Assembly: GCF_016107285.1 (NCBI RefSeq) | Contig: NZ_RCVQ01000002.1 | Coordinates: 124,001 to 188,000 of the forward strand | DNA: 64,000 nt | From: Roseomonas sp. KE0001 | GTDB lineage: Bacteria > Pseudomonadota > Alphaproteobacteria > Acetobacterales > Acetobacteraceae | Reading direction: 5' to 3' | Shown: positions 8,865-17,986 of the stretch, one piece after another | Layout of the letters: each line of letters starts with the position of its first letter | Position numbering within the stretch: the stretch's first letter is position 1 | Program-made: the position numbers and the translations under genes | Notes under the pieces: generated by a model | Databases searched by the model: none | What the model was told of the DNA's origin: nothing | Seen by the model: the letters and a program-made list of their open reading frames with translations, nothing else

Positions 8865-9404
8865 TTGGCCCGCATCCCCTATGCCGACCCGAACGAGCCT
8901 GAGGCGCGCCCGCTGGTCGAGCGCATCGTCCGCGAGCGCGGCAGCCTGCTGCATCTCTACGCCATGCTGCTGCACAGCCCGCCGGTCGCGGAGGGCTGGC
9001 TCGGCTACCTGACCGCCATCCGCCATCACTGCGGCCTCGCCGGCAGCCTGCGCGAGATGGTCATCATGCGCATCGCCCATCTCAACGGCGCGCCCTACGA
9101 GGCCGAGCAGCACGCGCCCATCGCGCTGAAGGAAGGGCTCACCCAGGCGCAGGTCGATGGCCTGGCCGACTGGCGCGCGCAGGACCTCTACGATGCCCGC
9201 CAGCAGGCCGTGCTCGCCTATTGCGACAGCATGACGCGCGAGATCCATGTGCCGAAGCCGGTCTTCGAGGCGGTGCGGGCCGAGCTCGACGCGCGCGAGC
9301 TGGTCGAGCTGACGGCGACCATCGGTGCCTACAACATGGTCTCGCGTTTCCTGGAAGCGATGCAGATCCATTCCGGCGATCCGCTCCCCGATGCCGCGGC
9401 TTGA
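8865..9404 (+). CDS. AhpD-like / carboxymuconolactone decarboxylase family protein
   Basis: About 179 residues from TTG 8865, preceded by GAGGAAAC; an upstream TTG at 8787 overlaps the kinase stop but would add an unstructured leader. The all-helical CMD fold is recognised from SLREMVIMRIAHLNGAPYEA and the following HAPIALKEGLT segment. The AhpD redox motif CxxC is absent, so this is not a peroxiredoxin reductase of the AhpD class. Members of this group often sit in catabolic operons with CoA-dependent enzymes; their reactions are mostly unknown. Its end overlaps the next SDR start by 14 bp. Confidence 0.85.
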   Translation: MARIPYADPNEPEARPLVERIVRERGSLLHLYAMLLHSPPVAEGWLGYLTAIRHHCGLAGSLREMVIMRIAHLNGAPYEAEQHAPIALKEGLTQAQVDGLADWRAQDLYDARQQAVLAYCDSMTREIHVPKPVFEAVRAELDARELVELTATIGAYNMVSRFLEAMQIHSGDPLPDAAA

Positions 9405-10200
9405 CGGCAGGGTCGCCATCGTCACCGGCTGCGGCTCGCAGGGGCCGGGCTGGGGCAATGGCCGCGCCATCTCGGTGCTCTTCGCGCGCGAGGGCGCCAC
9501 GGTCTATGGAATCGACCGCGATCCGGCGGCGGCGGCGGACACGCGCCGGCGGATCGAGGCCGAGGGCGGCACCTGCCTCACCGCCGAGGCCGATGTCACC
9601 CGGCGCGATCAGGTCGAGGCGATGGTCGCCGACTGCCTGGCGCGTTTCGGGCGCGTCGACGTGCTGGTCAACAATGTCGGCCTGTCGCTGCCCGGCGATC
9701 CGGTGGCGATGAGCGAGGAGGTCTGGGACAGCCAGATCGACATCAACCTGAAAAGCGCCTTCCTCTGCACGAAGGCCGTGCTGCCCTGCATGGTGGCGCA
9801 GGGGAAGGGTGCCATCGTCTCCGTCGCCTCCACCGCCGCCATCCGCTACACCGGCAAGCCCCAGGCCGCCTATGCCGCCGCCAAGGCCGGCCTCGTGCAG
9901 TTCAGCCGCGTCGTCGCCGTGGATTACGCGCGGCGGGGCGTCCGGCTTAACTGCGTGCTGCCCGGGCTGATCGAGACGCCCTTGGTCGAGAAGCTGGCCG
10001 AGCAGTTCGCCAGCGACGAGACCGGGCTGGACCGCGACGCCTTCTACAACCGCCGCCACGCCCAGGTGCCGATGGGCCATATGGGCGAGGCCTTCGACGT
10101 CGCCGAGGCGGCGCTGTTCCTGGCCTCGGACGCCGCGAAGTACGTCACCGGCACGGAGCTTCTGGTCGATGGCGGGCTCTGCGCCGCCGTGCGTAGCTGA
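9391..10200 (+). CDS. Short-chain dehydrogenase/reductase with GPGWGNG loop (paralogue 1)
   Basis: 269 residues from ATG 9391, inside the end of the preceding gene. The cofactor loop reads TGCGSQGPGWGNGRA, longer than the usual TGxxxGxG because residues including Gly-Trp-Gly-Asn are inserted. NNVG, the catalytic SVAST region and YAAAK are present, as is the C-terminal YVTGTELLVDGG. It is clearly a sister of the next gene (10215), sharing this unusual loop and the motif VPMGHMGEAFDVAEAALFLA. The pair probably arose by tandem duplication. Substrate unknown; hydroxyacyl-CoA or alcohol oxidation in the surrounding pathway is inferred. Confidence 0.92.
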   Translation: MPRLDGRVAIVTGCGSQGPGWGNGRAISVLFAREGATVYGIDRDPAAAADTRRRIEAEGGTCLTAEADVTRRDQVEAMVADCLARFGRVDVLVNNVGLSLPGDPVAMSEEVWDSQIDINLKSAFLCTKAVLPCMVAQGKGAIVSVASTAAIRYTGKPQAAYAAAKAGLVQFSRVVAVDYARRGVRLNCVLPGLIETPLVEKLAEQFASDETGLDRDAFYNRRHAQVPMGHMGEAFDVAEAALFLASDAAKYVTGTELLVDGGLCAAVRS

Positions 10201-10214
10201 AGGAGGGACGCCGC

Positions 10215-11015
10215 ATGCTGCGTCTGGATGGCAAGGTCGCGCTCGTCACGGGCGCCGGCTCGGCGGGCCCCGGCTGGGGCAACGGCAAGGCGACGGCGGT
10301 GCTGATGGCGCGCCAGGGCGCGCGCGTCCTCGCCCTCGACAACCGCGCCGAGGCGGTGGAGGAAACCCTCGGCCTGATCCGCGGCGAGGGCCATGAGGCC
10401 GAGGGGCATATCGCCGATGTCACTCTCGCCGCCGAGGTCGAGGCCGCCGTGGCCGCCTGCGTCGCGCGCTTCGGGCGGCTCGACATCCTGGTCAACAATG
10501 TCGGCGGCTCCTTCCCCGGCGGCGCCGAGAGCATGGCCGAGGCGGACTGGGACCGGCAGCTCGACTTCAATCTGCGCAGCGCCTTCCTCGGCTGCAAATA
10601 CGCCCTGCCGGTGATGAAGGCGCAGGGCCGCGGCGCCATCGTCAACCTTTCCTCCATCGCCGCGCTGCGGATGAGCGCGGACCGCCCGCATGTCGCCTAC
10701 AGCGCGTCGAAGTACGGCATCCTGGCGCTGACCAAGTCGGTCGCGATGGAGCATGCGAGGCTCGGCATCCGCTGCAACACCGTCATCCCCGGGCTGATGC
10801 ACACGCCGCTGGTCGAGCACCGTCTGGTGCGCCAGCTTGGCGCCAATGACGCGGCCGCGCTGATCGCGAAGCGCGACGCGCAGGTGCCGATGGGAAAGAT
10901 GGGCGACGCCTGGGACATCGCCCACGCCGTGCTGTTCCTGGCCTCCGACGAGGCGCGGCACATCACCGGCACTGAATTGCTCGTTGACGGAGGAATCTCC
11001 GCGGCGATGCCGTAG
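10215..11015 (+). CDS. Short-chain dehydrogenase/reductase with GPGWGNG loop (paralogue 2)
   Basis: 266 residues; ATG 10215 is preceded by GAAGGAGGG, a strong ribosome-binding site. The loop TGAGSAGPGWGNGKA, the NNVGG motif, the catalytic SSIAALR region, YSASK and the end HITGTELLVDGG place it in the same SDR subgroup as the preceding gene, with which it shares most conserved blocks. Two sister SDRs in tandem may oxidise successive hydroxyl groups, or one stereoisomer each. This is inference. It is followed 55 bp later by the Bug-type binding protein on the same strand. Confidence 0.92.
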   Translation: MLRLDGKVALVTGAGSAGPGWGNGKATAVLMARQGARVLALDNRAEAVEETLGLIRGEGHEAEGHIADVTLAAEVEAAVAACVARFGRLDILVNNVGGSFPGGAESMAEADWDRQLDFNLRSAFLGCKYALPVMKAQGRGAIVNLSSIAALRMSADRPHVAYSASKYGILALTKSVAMEHARLGIRCNTVIPGLMHTPLVEHRLVRQLGANDAAALIAKRDAQVPMGKMGDAWDIAHAVLFLASDEARHITGTELLVDGGISAAMP

Positions 11016-11070
11016 GCACAACAAAGGGCCGACGCACGGCACAGGTGCGCGGCCACAGGGAGAGGTGTTC

Positions 11071-12078
11071 ATGGAACAGGATACGAAGCTCGGCCGCCGC
11101 GCTCTGATGGGCGGCGCGCTGGCCATGACGGCGGGCCTCGGCGCGACGGCCCTGGCGCGCCCGGCGCTGGCGCAGGGGAAGTTCCCGTCGCGGCCGATCA
11201 CCATCGTCGTGCCGATTCCGGCCGGCGGCGGCACCGACTACGCGGCGCGGCTGATCGCCGAGCCGATGGGCGTGCTGCTCGGCCAGCCCGTGGTGGTGGA
11301 GAACCGGCCGGGCGGCAATGACGTGGTCGGCGTCACCTCCGTGCTGCGCGCGCCGCAGGACGGCTACACGCTGCTGATGGGCTATTGCGGCACCATGGCA
11401 GGGCGGGCGGCCATCGGCGGGCTCGGCGCCATCGACACGGTCGCCGATTTCGTCCCCATCGGCCAGGTGTCCGACACGCCGCAGCTCTTTGTCGTGCATC
11501 CCTCGGTGCCGGCGAAGACGCTGCAGGAGTTCGTCGCCTATGCGAAGGCGAATCCGGGCCAGGTCAACTATGCCTCGGCCGGCAACGGCTCGATGCACCA
11601 CCTGGGCACCGAGCTGCTGAAGTCGCGCGCCGGCATCGACATGCTGCACGTGCCCTACCGCGGCACCGGGGAGACCATCAGTGACCTGATCGCCGGCCGC
11701 ATCCAGTTCTACATGAACTCGCCGCCGCCGCTGGTCAGCCTGGTGCGGGACGGGCGCGTGCGCGCGCTCTGCGTCAGCTCGAACGAGCGGCATCCGGGCC
11801 TGCCGGACATTCCCTCCCTGGCCGAGAACGGCATGCGGGACCTGCCGCTCAATGTCTGGTTCGCGCTCTACGCGCCCAGGAACGTGCCGGCCCCGATCCG
11901 GGCGGCGCTGACCGAGGCGATGCGGACGGCCCTGGCGCAGGAGGATCTGAAGCGCCGCGCCTTCGAGGCGGGATCGCTGGTCCGCTTCGAGGGGCCGGAG
12001 GTGGTGGCGGAGCGCCTGCGCCGCGAGATCGGCGGCTGGCGGCAGATCGCCGAGGCCGCGAATATCCGCGCCGATTGA
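11071..12078 (+). CDS. Bug/TctC-family tripartite tricarboxylate transporter substrate-binding protein
   Basis: 335 residues from ATG 11071, preceded by GAGAGGTG. The N-terminus is a Tat-like signal (GRRALMGGAL, hydrophobic core, cleavage near ALAQG). The mature protein begins FPSRPITIVVPIPAGGGTDYAARL, diagnostic of the Bug family. The conserved VVVENRPGG, VNYASAGNGSMHHL and VPYRGTG segments follow. It should bind a carboxylate in the periplasm. No TctA/TctB membrane partners are in the window, which is common for Bug proteins in organisms that carry many of them. Its position after the catabolic genes suggests it captures their substrate or a related acid. Confidence 0.93.
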   Translation: MEQDTKLGRRALMGGALAMTAGLGATALARPALAQGKFPSRPITIVVPIPAGGGTDYAARLIAEPMGVLLGQPVVVENRPGGNDVVGVTSVLRAPQDGYTLLMGYCGTMAGRAAIGGLGAIDTVADFVPIGQVSDTPQLFVVHPSVPAKTLQEFVAYAKANPGQVNYASAGNGSMHHLGTELLKSRAGIDMLHVPYRGTGETISDLIAGRIQFYMNSPPPLVSLVRDGRVRALCVSSNERHPGLPDIPSLAENGMRDLPLNVWFALYAPRNVPAPIRAALTEAMRTALAQEDLKRRAFEAGSLVRFEGPEVVAERLRREIGGWRQIAEAANIRAD

Positions 12079-12124
12079 GCGCCGGGGCGGGCGCGGGGGG
12101 GGGCGGGCCCCGCTTCCGCGCCCA

Positions 12125-13066
12125 TCACATCCGCCGCATCCAGATCTCGCCCACGCTGTGGTCGGCCATCTTGCGCAGCACCAGGCGCGCGCGCTCGCGC
12201 GTCGGCTGGATGTTCTCGTGCAGGTTGACGAGGTTGATCTCGCGCCAGATCCGCTGCGCCACCGACACGGCCTCGTCGCGCGGCAGGTCCTTGTAGCGGT
12301 GGAAGTAGGAGGCCGGCTTCTGGAAGGCGGTGCGCTGCAGCAGCAGGAAGCGCTCGAGGTACCAGGCGGCGATATCGGCCTCGTCGGCGTCGACATAGAC
12401 GGAGAAGTCGAAGAAGTCGGAGGCCAGCAGCGGCGCGCCCGCCGCCGCCTGCAGCACGTTCAGCCCCTCGAAGATCAGGATGTCGGGCCGGCGCACGATC
12501 TGCGTCTGATCGGGCAGGATGTCGTAGGTCATGTGGGAATAGACCGGCGCCGCCACCGCCGGCTCGCCCGCCTTCACCGCCGAGAGGAAGCCGATCATGC
12601 GGCGCAGGTCGTAGCTCTCGGGGAAGCCCTTGCGCTGCATCAGCCCGCGCTGCTCCAGCACCCGCGTCGGGTAGAGGAAGCCGTCGGTCGTCACCAGCTC
12701 GACCTTGGGATGGTCCGGCCAGCGCGCCAGGATCGCCTGCAGCACGCGGGCGAAGGTGCTCTTGCCCACGGCCACGCTGCCGGCGACGCCGATGATATAG
12801 GGCGGCGGCACCACGGGGCGGCCGAGGAAGGTGTCCTGCACCACGCCGAGCCCGCGCGCCGCCGCCACCTGCAGGTTCAGCAGGCGCGAGAGCGGCAGGA
12901 AGATATCCGCCACCTCTGTCAGCGAGAGCCGGTCGTTCAGGCCGCGCAGCCCGCGGATATCGGCGTCCGAGAGGGAGAGCGGCGTGTTGGAGCGCAGCCT
13001 GGCCCATTCGTCGCGGCGGAAGTGCCGGTAGGCGGAGGGGCCGGCGATCGGCCGCTGGTTCGCCAT
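12125..13066 (-). CDS. coaA: Pantothenate kinase, type I
   Basis: About 313 residues from the ATG at 13066, where the protein ([24 protein letters not shown]) lines up with E. coli CoaA (316 residues). ATGs at 13111 and 13135 are open alternatives. It catalyses phosphorylation of pantothenate, the first step of CoA synthesis, in the cytoplasm. Visible motifs: P-loop [28 protein letters not shown], and IFEGLNVLQ. It stands alone on the minus strand, convergent with the Bug-type gene and divergent from the MBL-fold gene. Confidence 0.95.
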   Translation of the reverse strand: MANQRPIAGPSAYRHFRRDEWARLRSNTPLSLSDADIRGLRGLNDRLSLTEVADIFLPLSRLLNLQVAAARGLGVVQDTFLGRPVVPPPYIIGVAGSVAVGKSTFARVLQAILARWPDHPKVELVTTDGFLYPTRVLEQRGLMQRKGFPESYDLRRMIGFLSAVKAGEPAVAAPVYSHMTYDILPDQTQIVRRPDILIFEGLNVLQAAAGAPLLASDFFDFSVYVDADEADIAAWYLERFLLLQRTAFQKPASYFHRYKDLPRDEAVSVAQRIWREINLVNLHENIQPTRERARLVLRKMADHSVGEIWMRRM

Positions 13067-13254
13067 GTCGGGGGTCCTCGGCCCGTCGGCCGGGAGCGTG
13101 GCGTGATTCATGGTCGCGTTTCCCTGCGCCGCCACCCCCGGGGGGAAGAGGCGGGGGCGATCCTGGCACCGCCATGCTGCGTTGCGAAGCCTGTGCTGGC
13201 GGATTTCGCCATCCGGGTCGAGGATGGCCGCCGGAAAAAGAGGAAAGCCGTCCG

Positions 13255-14334
13255 ATGATCGTCACGCCAGACCGCGGAATGCCGCCCCTGGAACCGGCCC
13301 TGGAGCCAACTCCCGTCCCACCGGGCCCCGGCGAGCTGCGGCGGATCCTGCCCGGCCTGGCCTGGGCCCGCATGCCGCTGCCCTTCCCGCCGCGGCACGT
13401 CAATCTCTGGCTGATCGACGATGGCGAGGGCGTGCTGGCGGTGGATGCGGGGGCGCGCACGGAGGACTCCGTGCCGCTCTGGACCCGGATCCTGGACGAG
13501 GGGCTGGCGGGCCGGCCACTGACGCGGCTGCTGGTGACGCACTTCCATCCCGATCATGTGGGCTTCGCCGGCTGGCTCTGCGAGCGGCATGACGTGCCGC
13601 TGCTGATGCCGCGCACCGAGTACCTGATGGCGCGCTTCCTCAGCCTCGACACGGACGAGGGCATGACGGCGCGGCAGCTCGCCTTCGCCGCCGCCGCCGG
13701 CTGCCCGCCCGCGCATCTCGACTTCCTCGCCGGACGCGGGCCGCTCTATGCCCGCGCCGTCACCGCCCTGCCGCGCTGCTACCGGCGCATCGCCCAGGGC
13801 GACGTGCTGACGATCGGCGGCCGGGCCTGGCATGTCCACACCGGCGGCGGCCATGCGCCGGAGATGGCGGCGCTGCATTGCCCCGAGCTCGGCGTGCTGA
13901 TCTCGGCCGACCAGATCCTGCCGCGCATCACCCCCTATGTCGGCGTCGGCGCGGCCGAGCCGCTGGCCGACCCGCTGGAGGATTTCCTGGCCTCCAACGA
14001 ACGCCTGCGCGCCCTGCCGGCGGAGACGCTGGTGCTGCCCTCGCACGGCGAGCCCTTCACCGGCCTCCATGCCCGCATCGACGCCCTGGCGGCGCACCAC
14101 GCCGAGCGGCTGGAGACCCTGGCGGCCGGCCTCGCGGCGCCACTGACCACCTTCGAGGCCGCGCGCATCCTCTTCCCGCGCGTGACGGAGGATCGGCAGA
14201 TCGGCTTCGCCGTGGGCGAGACCCTGGCGCACCTCAACCGCCTGGTGGAAAGCGGCCGGGCGGAGCGGATCGGGGACGAGGTGCCGCGCTACCGGCGCCG
14301 GGCCCGGGCGGAGGGGGAGGCGGCGGAGCCTTAG
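13255..14334 (+). CDS. Metallo-beta-lactamase-fold hydrolase with C-terminal winged-helix-like region
   Basis: 359 residues from ATG 13255, preceded by AAGAGGAAAG. The zinc-binding motif THFHPDH lies at about residue 95; further ligands are likely in [10 protein letters not shown] and the SHGEPF segment. The N-terminus ([22 protein letters not shown]) is typical of glyoxalase II/LACTB2-like hydrolases that process thioesters or esters. The C-terminal ~70 residues ([32 protein letters not shown]) resemble the winged-helix tail of LACTB2-like proteins. Exact substrate unknown. It faces dnaA and shares a hairpin with it in the 69-bp gap. Confidence 0.88.
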   Translation: MIVTPDRGMPPLEPALEPTPVPPGPGELRRILPGLAWARMPLPFPPRHVNLWLIDDGEGVLAVDAGARTEDSVPLWTRILDEGLAGRPLTRLLVTHFHPDHVGFAGWLCERHDVPLLMPRTEYLMARFLSLDTDEGMTARQLAFAAAAGCPPAHLDFLAGRGPLYARAVTALPRCYRRIAQGDVLTIGGRAWHVHTGGGHAPEMAALHCPELGVLISADQILPRITPYVGVGAAEPLADPLEDFLASNERLRALPAETLVLPSHGEPFTGLHARIDALAAHHAERLETLAAGLAAPLTTFEAARILFPRVTEDRQIGFAVGETLAHLNRLVESGRAERIGDEVPRYRRRARAEGEAAEP

Positions 14335-14374
14335 CCGGCCGCCGGGCCGGAGGGGCCCGATCGGGTCTCGGGAA

Positions 14375-14399
14375 CCGCCCTCCGGCGCGCGGAGGGCGG
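14375..14399. terminator. Hairpin between convergent MBL-fold gene and dnaA
   Basis: A perfect 10-bp stem CCGCCCTCCG / CGGAGGGCGG with a 5-nt loop lies in the gap between two convergent genes, 4 bp beyond the dnaA stop side. Neither flank has a T tract, so termination is inferred from position and stem strength. Confidence 0.5.
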
Positions 14400-14403
14400 G
14401 CCC

Positions 14404-15903
14404 TCAGGTCTCCAGCATGCGCCGCAGCAGCTCGACATCCTCGGCGAAGGTGCTGTCGGCCTGCATGAGCTCGGCCACGCGGGAGACGGCGTGCATCACC
14501 GTCGTGTGATCGCGGTTGCCGAAGCGGCGGCCGATCTCGGGCAGCGAGCGGGAGGTGAGCTGCTTCGCCAGGTACATCGCCACCTGGCGCGGCCGCGCCA
14601 CGTTGCGCGCGCGGCGGGCGGAGGACATGTCGGTCAGGCGGATGTTGTAGTGTTCGGCGACCTTGCGCTGGATCTCCTCGATCGTCACCCGCCGGTCATG
14701 CGCGCGCAGGATGTCGTGCAGCACCTCCTGCGCCGATTCCAGCGTGACGGGGCGGCCGAACAGGTTGGCATGCGCGATCAGCCGGTTCAGCGCGCCTTCC
14801 AGCTCGCGGACGTTGGAGGTGATCTTGTGCGCCAGGAACTCCAGCACCCGGGCCGGCACGTCCACCTCCGCGCCGGCCGCCTTGGCCTGCAGGATGGAGA
14901 TGCGCAGCTCATAGGTGGTGGCGTGGATATCGGCCACCATGCCGCAGCCCAGGCGCGTTCGCAGCCGGTCCTCCAGCCCCGACAGGTCGGAGGGCGACTT
15001 GTCGGCCGAGACCACGATCTGCTTGCCGGCATCCACCAGCGCGTTGAAGGTGTGGAAGAACTCCTCCTGCGTGTTGTCCTTGCCGATCAGGAATTGCAGG
15101 TCGTCGATCATCAGCACGTCGACCGAGCGCAGGCTCTCCTTGAACTCCATCGTGCTCTGCGAGCGAAGGGCGGCGATGAAGCGGTACATGAACTTCTCAG
15201 CCGACATGTAGGCGACGTTGCGCTGGCCGTTGAAGCTGATCGCCCAGGCGATGGCGTGCATCAGATGCGTCTTGCCGAGGCCGACGCCGCCATACAGGAA
15301 CAGCGGGTTGAAGCCCGGGCTCGCCGGCTTCTCCGCCACCCGGCGGGCGCAGGCATGGGCGAACTCGTTCGGCTTGCCGACGACGAAGCTGTCGAAGGTG
15401 AAGCGCGGGTCGAGCGGCGCGGCCCAGTCATTGCCGCGCGACTCGGCCCGCTGGGCAGCGGGGGCGGAGGCCTGAGCCTCGGCGCGCGGCAGGGAGGAGA
15501 GGGGCTCGGCCAGGGCGAGCGCGCCCTGATGCGCCCGCGCCACCGGCGCGGCGCCGGCGAGCCCCGTGGCGGCCGCGGCCTCCTCCGAAGCCGGGGGGCG
15601 GGAATCGGGCGCCACACGGATATCGACGCGGCGCACGCCCAGGCTCTCGGCGCTCCAGAGGGCGCGCAGGCGGTCTCCGTAATGGTTGCGCACCCAGTCG
15701 CGCAGGAAGCGCGTGGGCAGCTGGATCACGGCCTCCTCGCCCTCGATCGCCGAGAGCGTCATCTGCCGCAGCCAGCTCCGGTACTCCACCTCGCCCACTT
15801 CCTCGCGCAGGCGGCCGCGGATGCGGGCCCAGGCTTCCGCCGCGGGCGCTTCCCTGACCTGATCCGGCGCGGCGGAGGAAGGAGTGCCGAGCTCATTCTC
15901 CAT
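14404..15903 (-). CDS. dnaA: Chromosomal replication initiator protein DnaA
   Basis: 499 residues from ATG 15903, where the protein begins [15 protein letters not shown]; upstream in-frame codons lack support. Domain I at the N-terminus ([24 protein letters not shown]), a Pro/Ala-rich domain II (about 110-165), AAA+ domain III with Walker [10 protein letters not shown] and Walker [11 protein letters not shown], and domain IV with the DnaA signature near [13 protein letters not shown]. It opens oriC and recruits the helicase. It lies downstream of rpsT on the same strand, an order conserved in alphaproteobacteria. I saw no clear TTATNCACA boxes nearby, so the origin is probably elsewhere. Confidence 0.98.
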   Translation of the reverse strand: MENELGTPSSAAPDQVREAPAAEAWARIRGRLREEVGEVEYRSWLRQMTLSAIEGEEAVIQLPTRFLRDWVRNHYGDRLRALWSAESLGVRRVDIRVAPDSRPPASEEAAAATGLAGAAPVARAHQGALALAEPLSSLPRAEAQASAPAAQRAESRGNDWAAPLDPRFTFDSFVVGKPNEFAHACARRVAEKPASPGFNPLFLYGGVGLGKTHLMHAIAWAISFNGQRNVAYMSAEKFMYRFIAALRSQSTMEFKESLRSVDVLMIDDLQFLIGKDNTQEEFFHTFNALVDAGKQIVVSADKSPSDLSGLEDRLRTRLGCGMVADIHATTYELRISILQAKAAGAEVDVPARVLEFLAHKITSNVRELEGALNRLIAHANLFGRPVTLESAQEVLHDILRAHDRRVTIEEIQRKVAEHYNIRLTDMSSARRARNVARPRQVAMYLAKQLTSRSLPEIGRRFGNRDHTTVMHAVSRVAELMQADSTFAEDVELLRRMLET

Positions 15904-16264
15904 ACGAAGCACCTGCCACCTTTCGGCCCGAGGCCAAGCTGATCGAGGCCCCTCGCGGGGCGGAGCGGAAGGCCGGGCAGCGCTTCCGCGAGGCTCCCGC
16001 CACGGGAGCAGGGAACCATGACACAGACAAGTCAATTACGTGCGCCGGAATAAGGACACACATCACCGATCCGTCCTGATGCATCGGGATTCAAGTATTG
16101 AACCCCATCGCCAAGGACGAACGGCTACGCCAGAATGTATTCAGAAATAACGGTCCGGCGGATTGTTCTCGGAAGGCTATCCCCCGTCGCGCGGGCCGCG
16201 CAACGGGTTCTTAGCGAGAACACGGACCACGGCGGTCAAGCCGCCGTCATGCCATGAGCCCGGC
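15904..16264. other. Intergenic region between rpsT and dnaA
   Basis: 361 bp with no convincing gene. Bases about 16010-16165 are clearly AT-richer than the surroundings and may hold the dnaA promoter, although I could not fix -35/-10 boxes. A 7-bp stem with 3-nt loop (GCTCCCG at 15993-15999, CGGGAGC at 16003-16009) lies in the dnaA leader. A small inverted repeat GTTCT/AGAAC spans 16207-16221, next to the rpsT-side hairpin. No DnaA-box consensus was found on either strand by eye. Confidence 0.6.
16229..16247 (-). terminator. Hairpin downstream of rpsT
   Basis: ACGGCGG (16229-16235) and CCGCCGT (16241-16247) form a perfect 7-bp stem with a 5-nt loop, 17 nt beyond the rpsT stop on the minus strand. 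The following minus-strand bases are only weakly T-rich, so it may be an attenuating hairpin that lets some transcription reach dnaA. Confidence 0.45.
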
Positions 16265-16540
16265 TCAGGCCTGGGCGGTGGCCAGGGCCTTGATCCGCGC
16301 CGAGAGGCGGGACAGCTTGCGGGCGATGGTGTTGGCGTGCATCACGCCCTTGGTGCCGGCGCGCTGCAGCTCGGGCTGCGCGTCCTTGAAGGCCGCCTGC
16401 GCGGCGGACTTGTCGCCGCCGGCGATGGCCTTCTCGACCTTGGTCAGGAAGGTGCCGACGCGGGAGCGACGGGCGCGGTTGCGCTCGTTGCGAGTGGCCG
16501 TCTGCCGGATGCGCTTGCGCGCGGAAGCCGTATTCGCCAT
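16265..16540 (-). CDS. rpsT: 30S ribosomal protein S20
   Basis: 91 residues, the usual S20 length. The sequence [19 protein letters not shown], the basic first half, and [20 protein letters not shown] in the second half are unmistakable. S20 binds the 5' domain of 16S rRNA early in 30S assembly. It lies just upstream of dnaA on the same strand, as in many alphaproteobacteria. A promoter at 16622-16651 would give a leader of about 75 nt. Confidence 0.98.
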   Translation of the reverse strand: MANTASARKRIRQTATRNERNRARRSRVGTFLTKVEKAIAGGDKSAAQAAFKDAQPELQRAGTKGVMHANTIARKLSRLSARIKALATAQA

Positions 16541-16621
16541 GGCGATTCTTGAACCAGTCGTCTGTGTCTCAGGAACGCGCGGCCCCTGGGCGGAGCCCGG
16601 GACCGGCGCGGGAAGGCGCGG

Positions 16622-16651
16622 TTTCTAGCCCTCGCGGCGGCCGGGAGTCAA
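16622..16651 (-). promoter_or_regulatory. Probable rpsT promoter
   Basis: On the minus strand TTGACT (16651-16646) and TAGAAA (16627-16622) are separated by 18 bp. This is a good sigma-70-like arrangement, placed about 80-110 bp upstream of the rpsT start, in an otherwise GC-rich stretch. Confidence 0.55.
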
Positions 16652-16745
16652 TGATCCCCAGGATATCCCCAGGGCATCCCCGGGCAGCCTTCCGGGCATA
16701 CCCCCGGCCCCTCCCGGGTCCGTGAGGCTGCCCCGCCCGAGTCGC

Positions 16746-16759
16746 TGCGTTGCAACGCA
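16746..16759. promoter_or_regulatory. 14-bp perfect palindrome upstream of the Ugp-like operon
   Basis: TGCGTTGCAACGCA is a perfect palindrome about 76 bp before the ATPase gene at 16835. Its form and place suit the operator of a dimeric repressor (for example LacI/GalR or GntR family), but no regulator gene is adjacent. It is the only strong palindrome in the gap between rpsT and the ABC operon. Confidence 0.4.
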
Positions 16760-16834
16760 AGCTTCACGGAAGCGGAACGCCCCTGTCATCCCGCTTGGAT
16801 AGAGCGCCCCCCGACGCGAGCAAAGGGGCGTGAG

Positions 16835-17986
16835 GTGTCGGGCATCCGGATCGAAGGCGTGGCGCGCCGCTATGGCGGCACGGCGGTGTTGAAAGGGGTC
16901 TCGCTCGAGGTGGCGGCGGGCGAGTTCGTCGCCCTGCTCGGCCCCTCCGGCTGCGGCAAATCCACCCTGATGCGGCTGATCGCCGGCATCGACCGCCCCG
17001 ATGCCGGCCGCATCCTGATCCAGGGCCGCGACGTCACCGCGCTGCGCCCGGCCGACCGCGACGTCGCCATGGTCTTCCAGTCCTATGCCCTCTACCCGCA
17101 CCTGACGGTGGAGGAGAACATCGCCGTGCCGCTGGCCATGCGGCGGCTGAGCGCCCCGCAGCGCCTGCCGCTGCTCGGCCGCTGGTGGCCGGGCAGCCGC
17201 GCCGCCCGGCGCGCCATCCACGAGGAGGTCGGCAGCGCCGCGCTGGCGCTCGGCCTCGGCAGCCTGCTGGACCGCCGCCCCGGTCAGCTTTCCGGCGGCC
17301 AGCGGCAGCGCGTGGCGCTGGCCCGCGCCATCGTCCGCCACCCCGCCGCCTTCCTGATGGACGAGCCGCTGTCCAACCTGGACGCCGCGCTGCGCGTGCA
17401 CACCCGGCGCGAGATCGTCGAGATCCACCGCCGCGTCGGCGCCGCCACCCTCTATGTGACGCACGACCAGACCGAGGCCCTGACCATGGCCGACCGGGTC
17501 GCCGTCATGCAGGGGGGCGAGATCCTGCAGGTCGCCGGCCCGCGCGCCATCTACGCCGACCCCGAGGACCTGCGCGTCGCCTGCTTCATCGGCTCGCCGC
17601 GCATCAACACGCTGGAGGGCGTGGCGGACAGCCACGGCCTGGTCCGGCTCGGCGGCTATCCGAGCGGGCTGCGCCTCTGCGGCGCCGCGGCGGGGCCGGC
17701 GCCGGTGACGCTCGCCGTGCGGCCCGAGGACCTCTACCTCTCCGAGACCGGGGGCCTGCCGGCCGAGGCGGCGGGGCTGGAGTTCCTGGGCGAGAGCCTG
17801 CTGCTGCACGCCCGCCTGGCCGGCGGCACGCCGCTGGTCTGCCGCCTGCCGCCCAGCTACGTGCCCGACCTGCCGCCCGGCAGCCCGGTGCGGCTGGGCT
17901 TCGACCCGGCCCGGGCCCTGCTGTTCGACGCCCGCGGCAAGCGGCTGCGCGACATCGCCGTGGTGCCGGAGCCGGCCCTTGTCTGA
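16835..17986 (+). CDS. Sugar/glycerol-phosphate ABC transporter ATPase (UgpC/MalK type)
   Basis: 383 residues from GTG 16835, preceded by AAAGGGG. Walker A GPSGCGKST, Q-loop VFQSYALYPHL, signature LSGGQRQRVALARA, Walker B FLMDEPLSNLD and the switch YVTHDQTEA form a complete ATPase domain. The C-terminal ~130 residues form the regulatory TOBE region of MalK/UgpC proteins (VTLAVRPEDLYL). An insertion of about 20 residues follows AVPLAMRRLSAPQRL in the helical domain. It is the first gene of an operon with two permeases, a binding protein and a phosphoesterase. Confidence 0.93.
   Translation: MSGIRIEGVARRYGGTAVLKGVSLEVAAGEFVALLGPSGCGKSTLMRLIAGIDRPDAGRILIQGRDVTALRPADRDVAMVFQSYALYPHLTVEENIAVPLAMRRLSAPQRLPLLGRWWPGSRAARRAIHEEVGSAALALGLGSLLDRRPGQLSGGQRQRVALARAIVRHPAAFLMDEPLSNLDAALRVHTRREIVEIHRRVGAATLYVTHDQTEALTMADRVAVMQGGEILQVAGPRAIYADPEDLRVACFIGSPRINTLEGVADSHGLVRLGGYPSGLRLCGAAAGPAPVTLAVRPEDLYLSETGGLPAEAAGLEFLGESLLLHARLAGGTPLVCRLPPSYVPDLPPGSPVRLGFDPARALLFDARGKRLRDIAVVPEPALV

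Noticed and set aside
15904-16264. Chromosome origin next to dnaA
   Set aside because: The region is AT-richer and near dnaA, but I found no cluster of TTATNCACA-type boxes. Alphaproteobacterial origins often lie elsewhere, for example near hemE.
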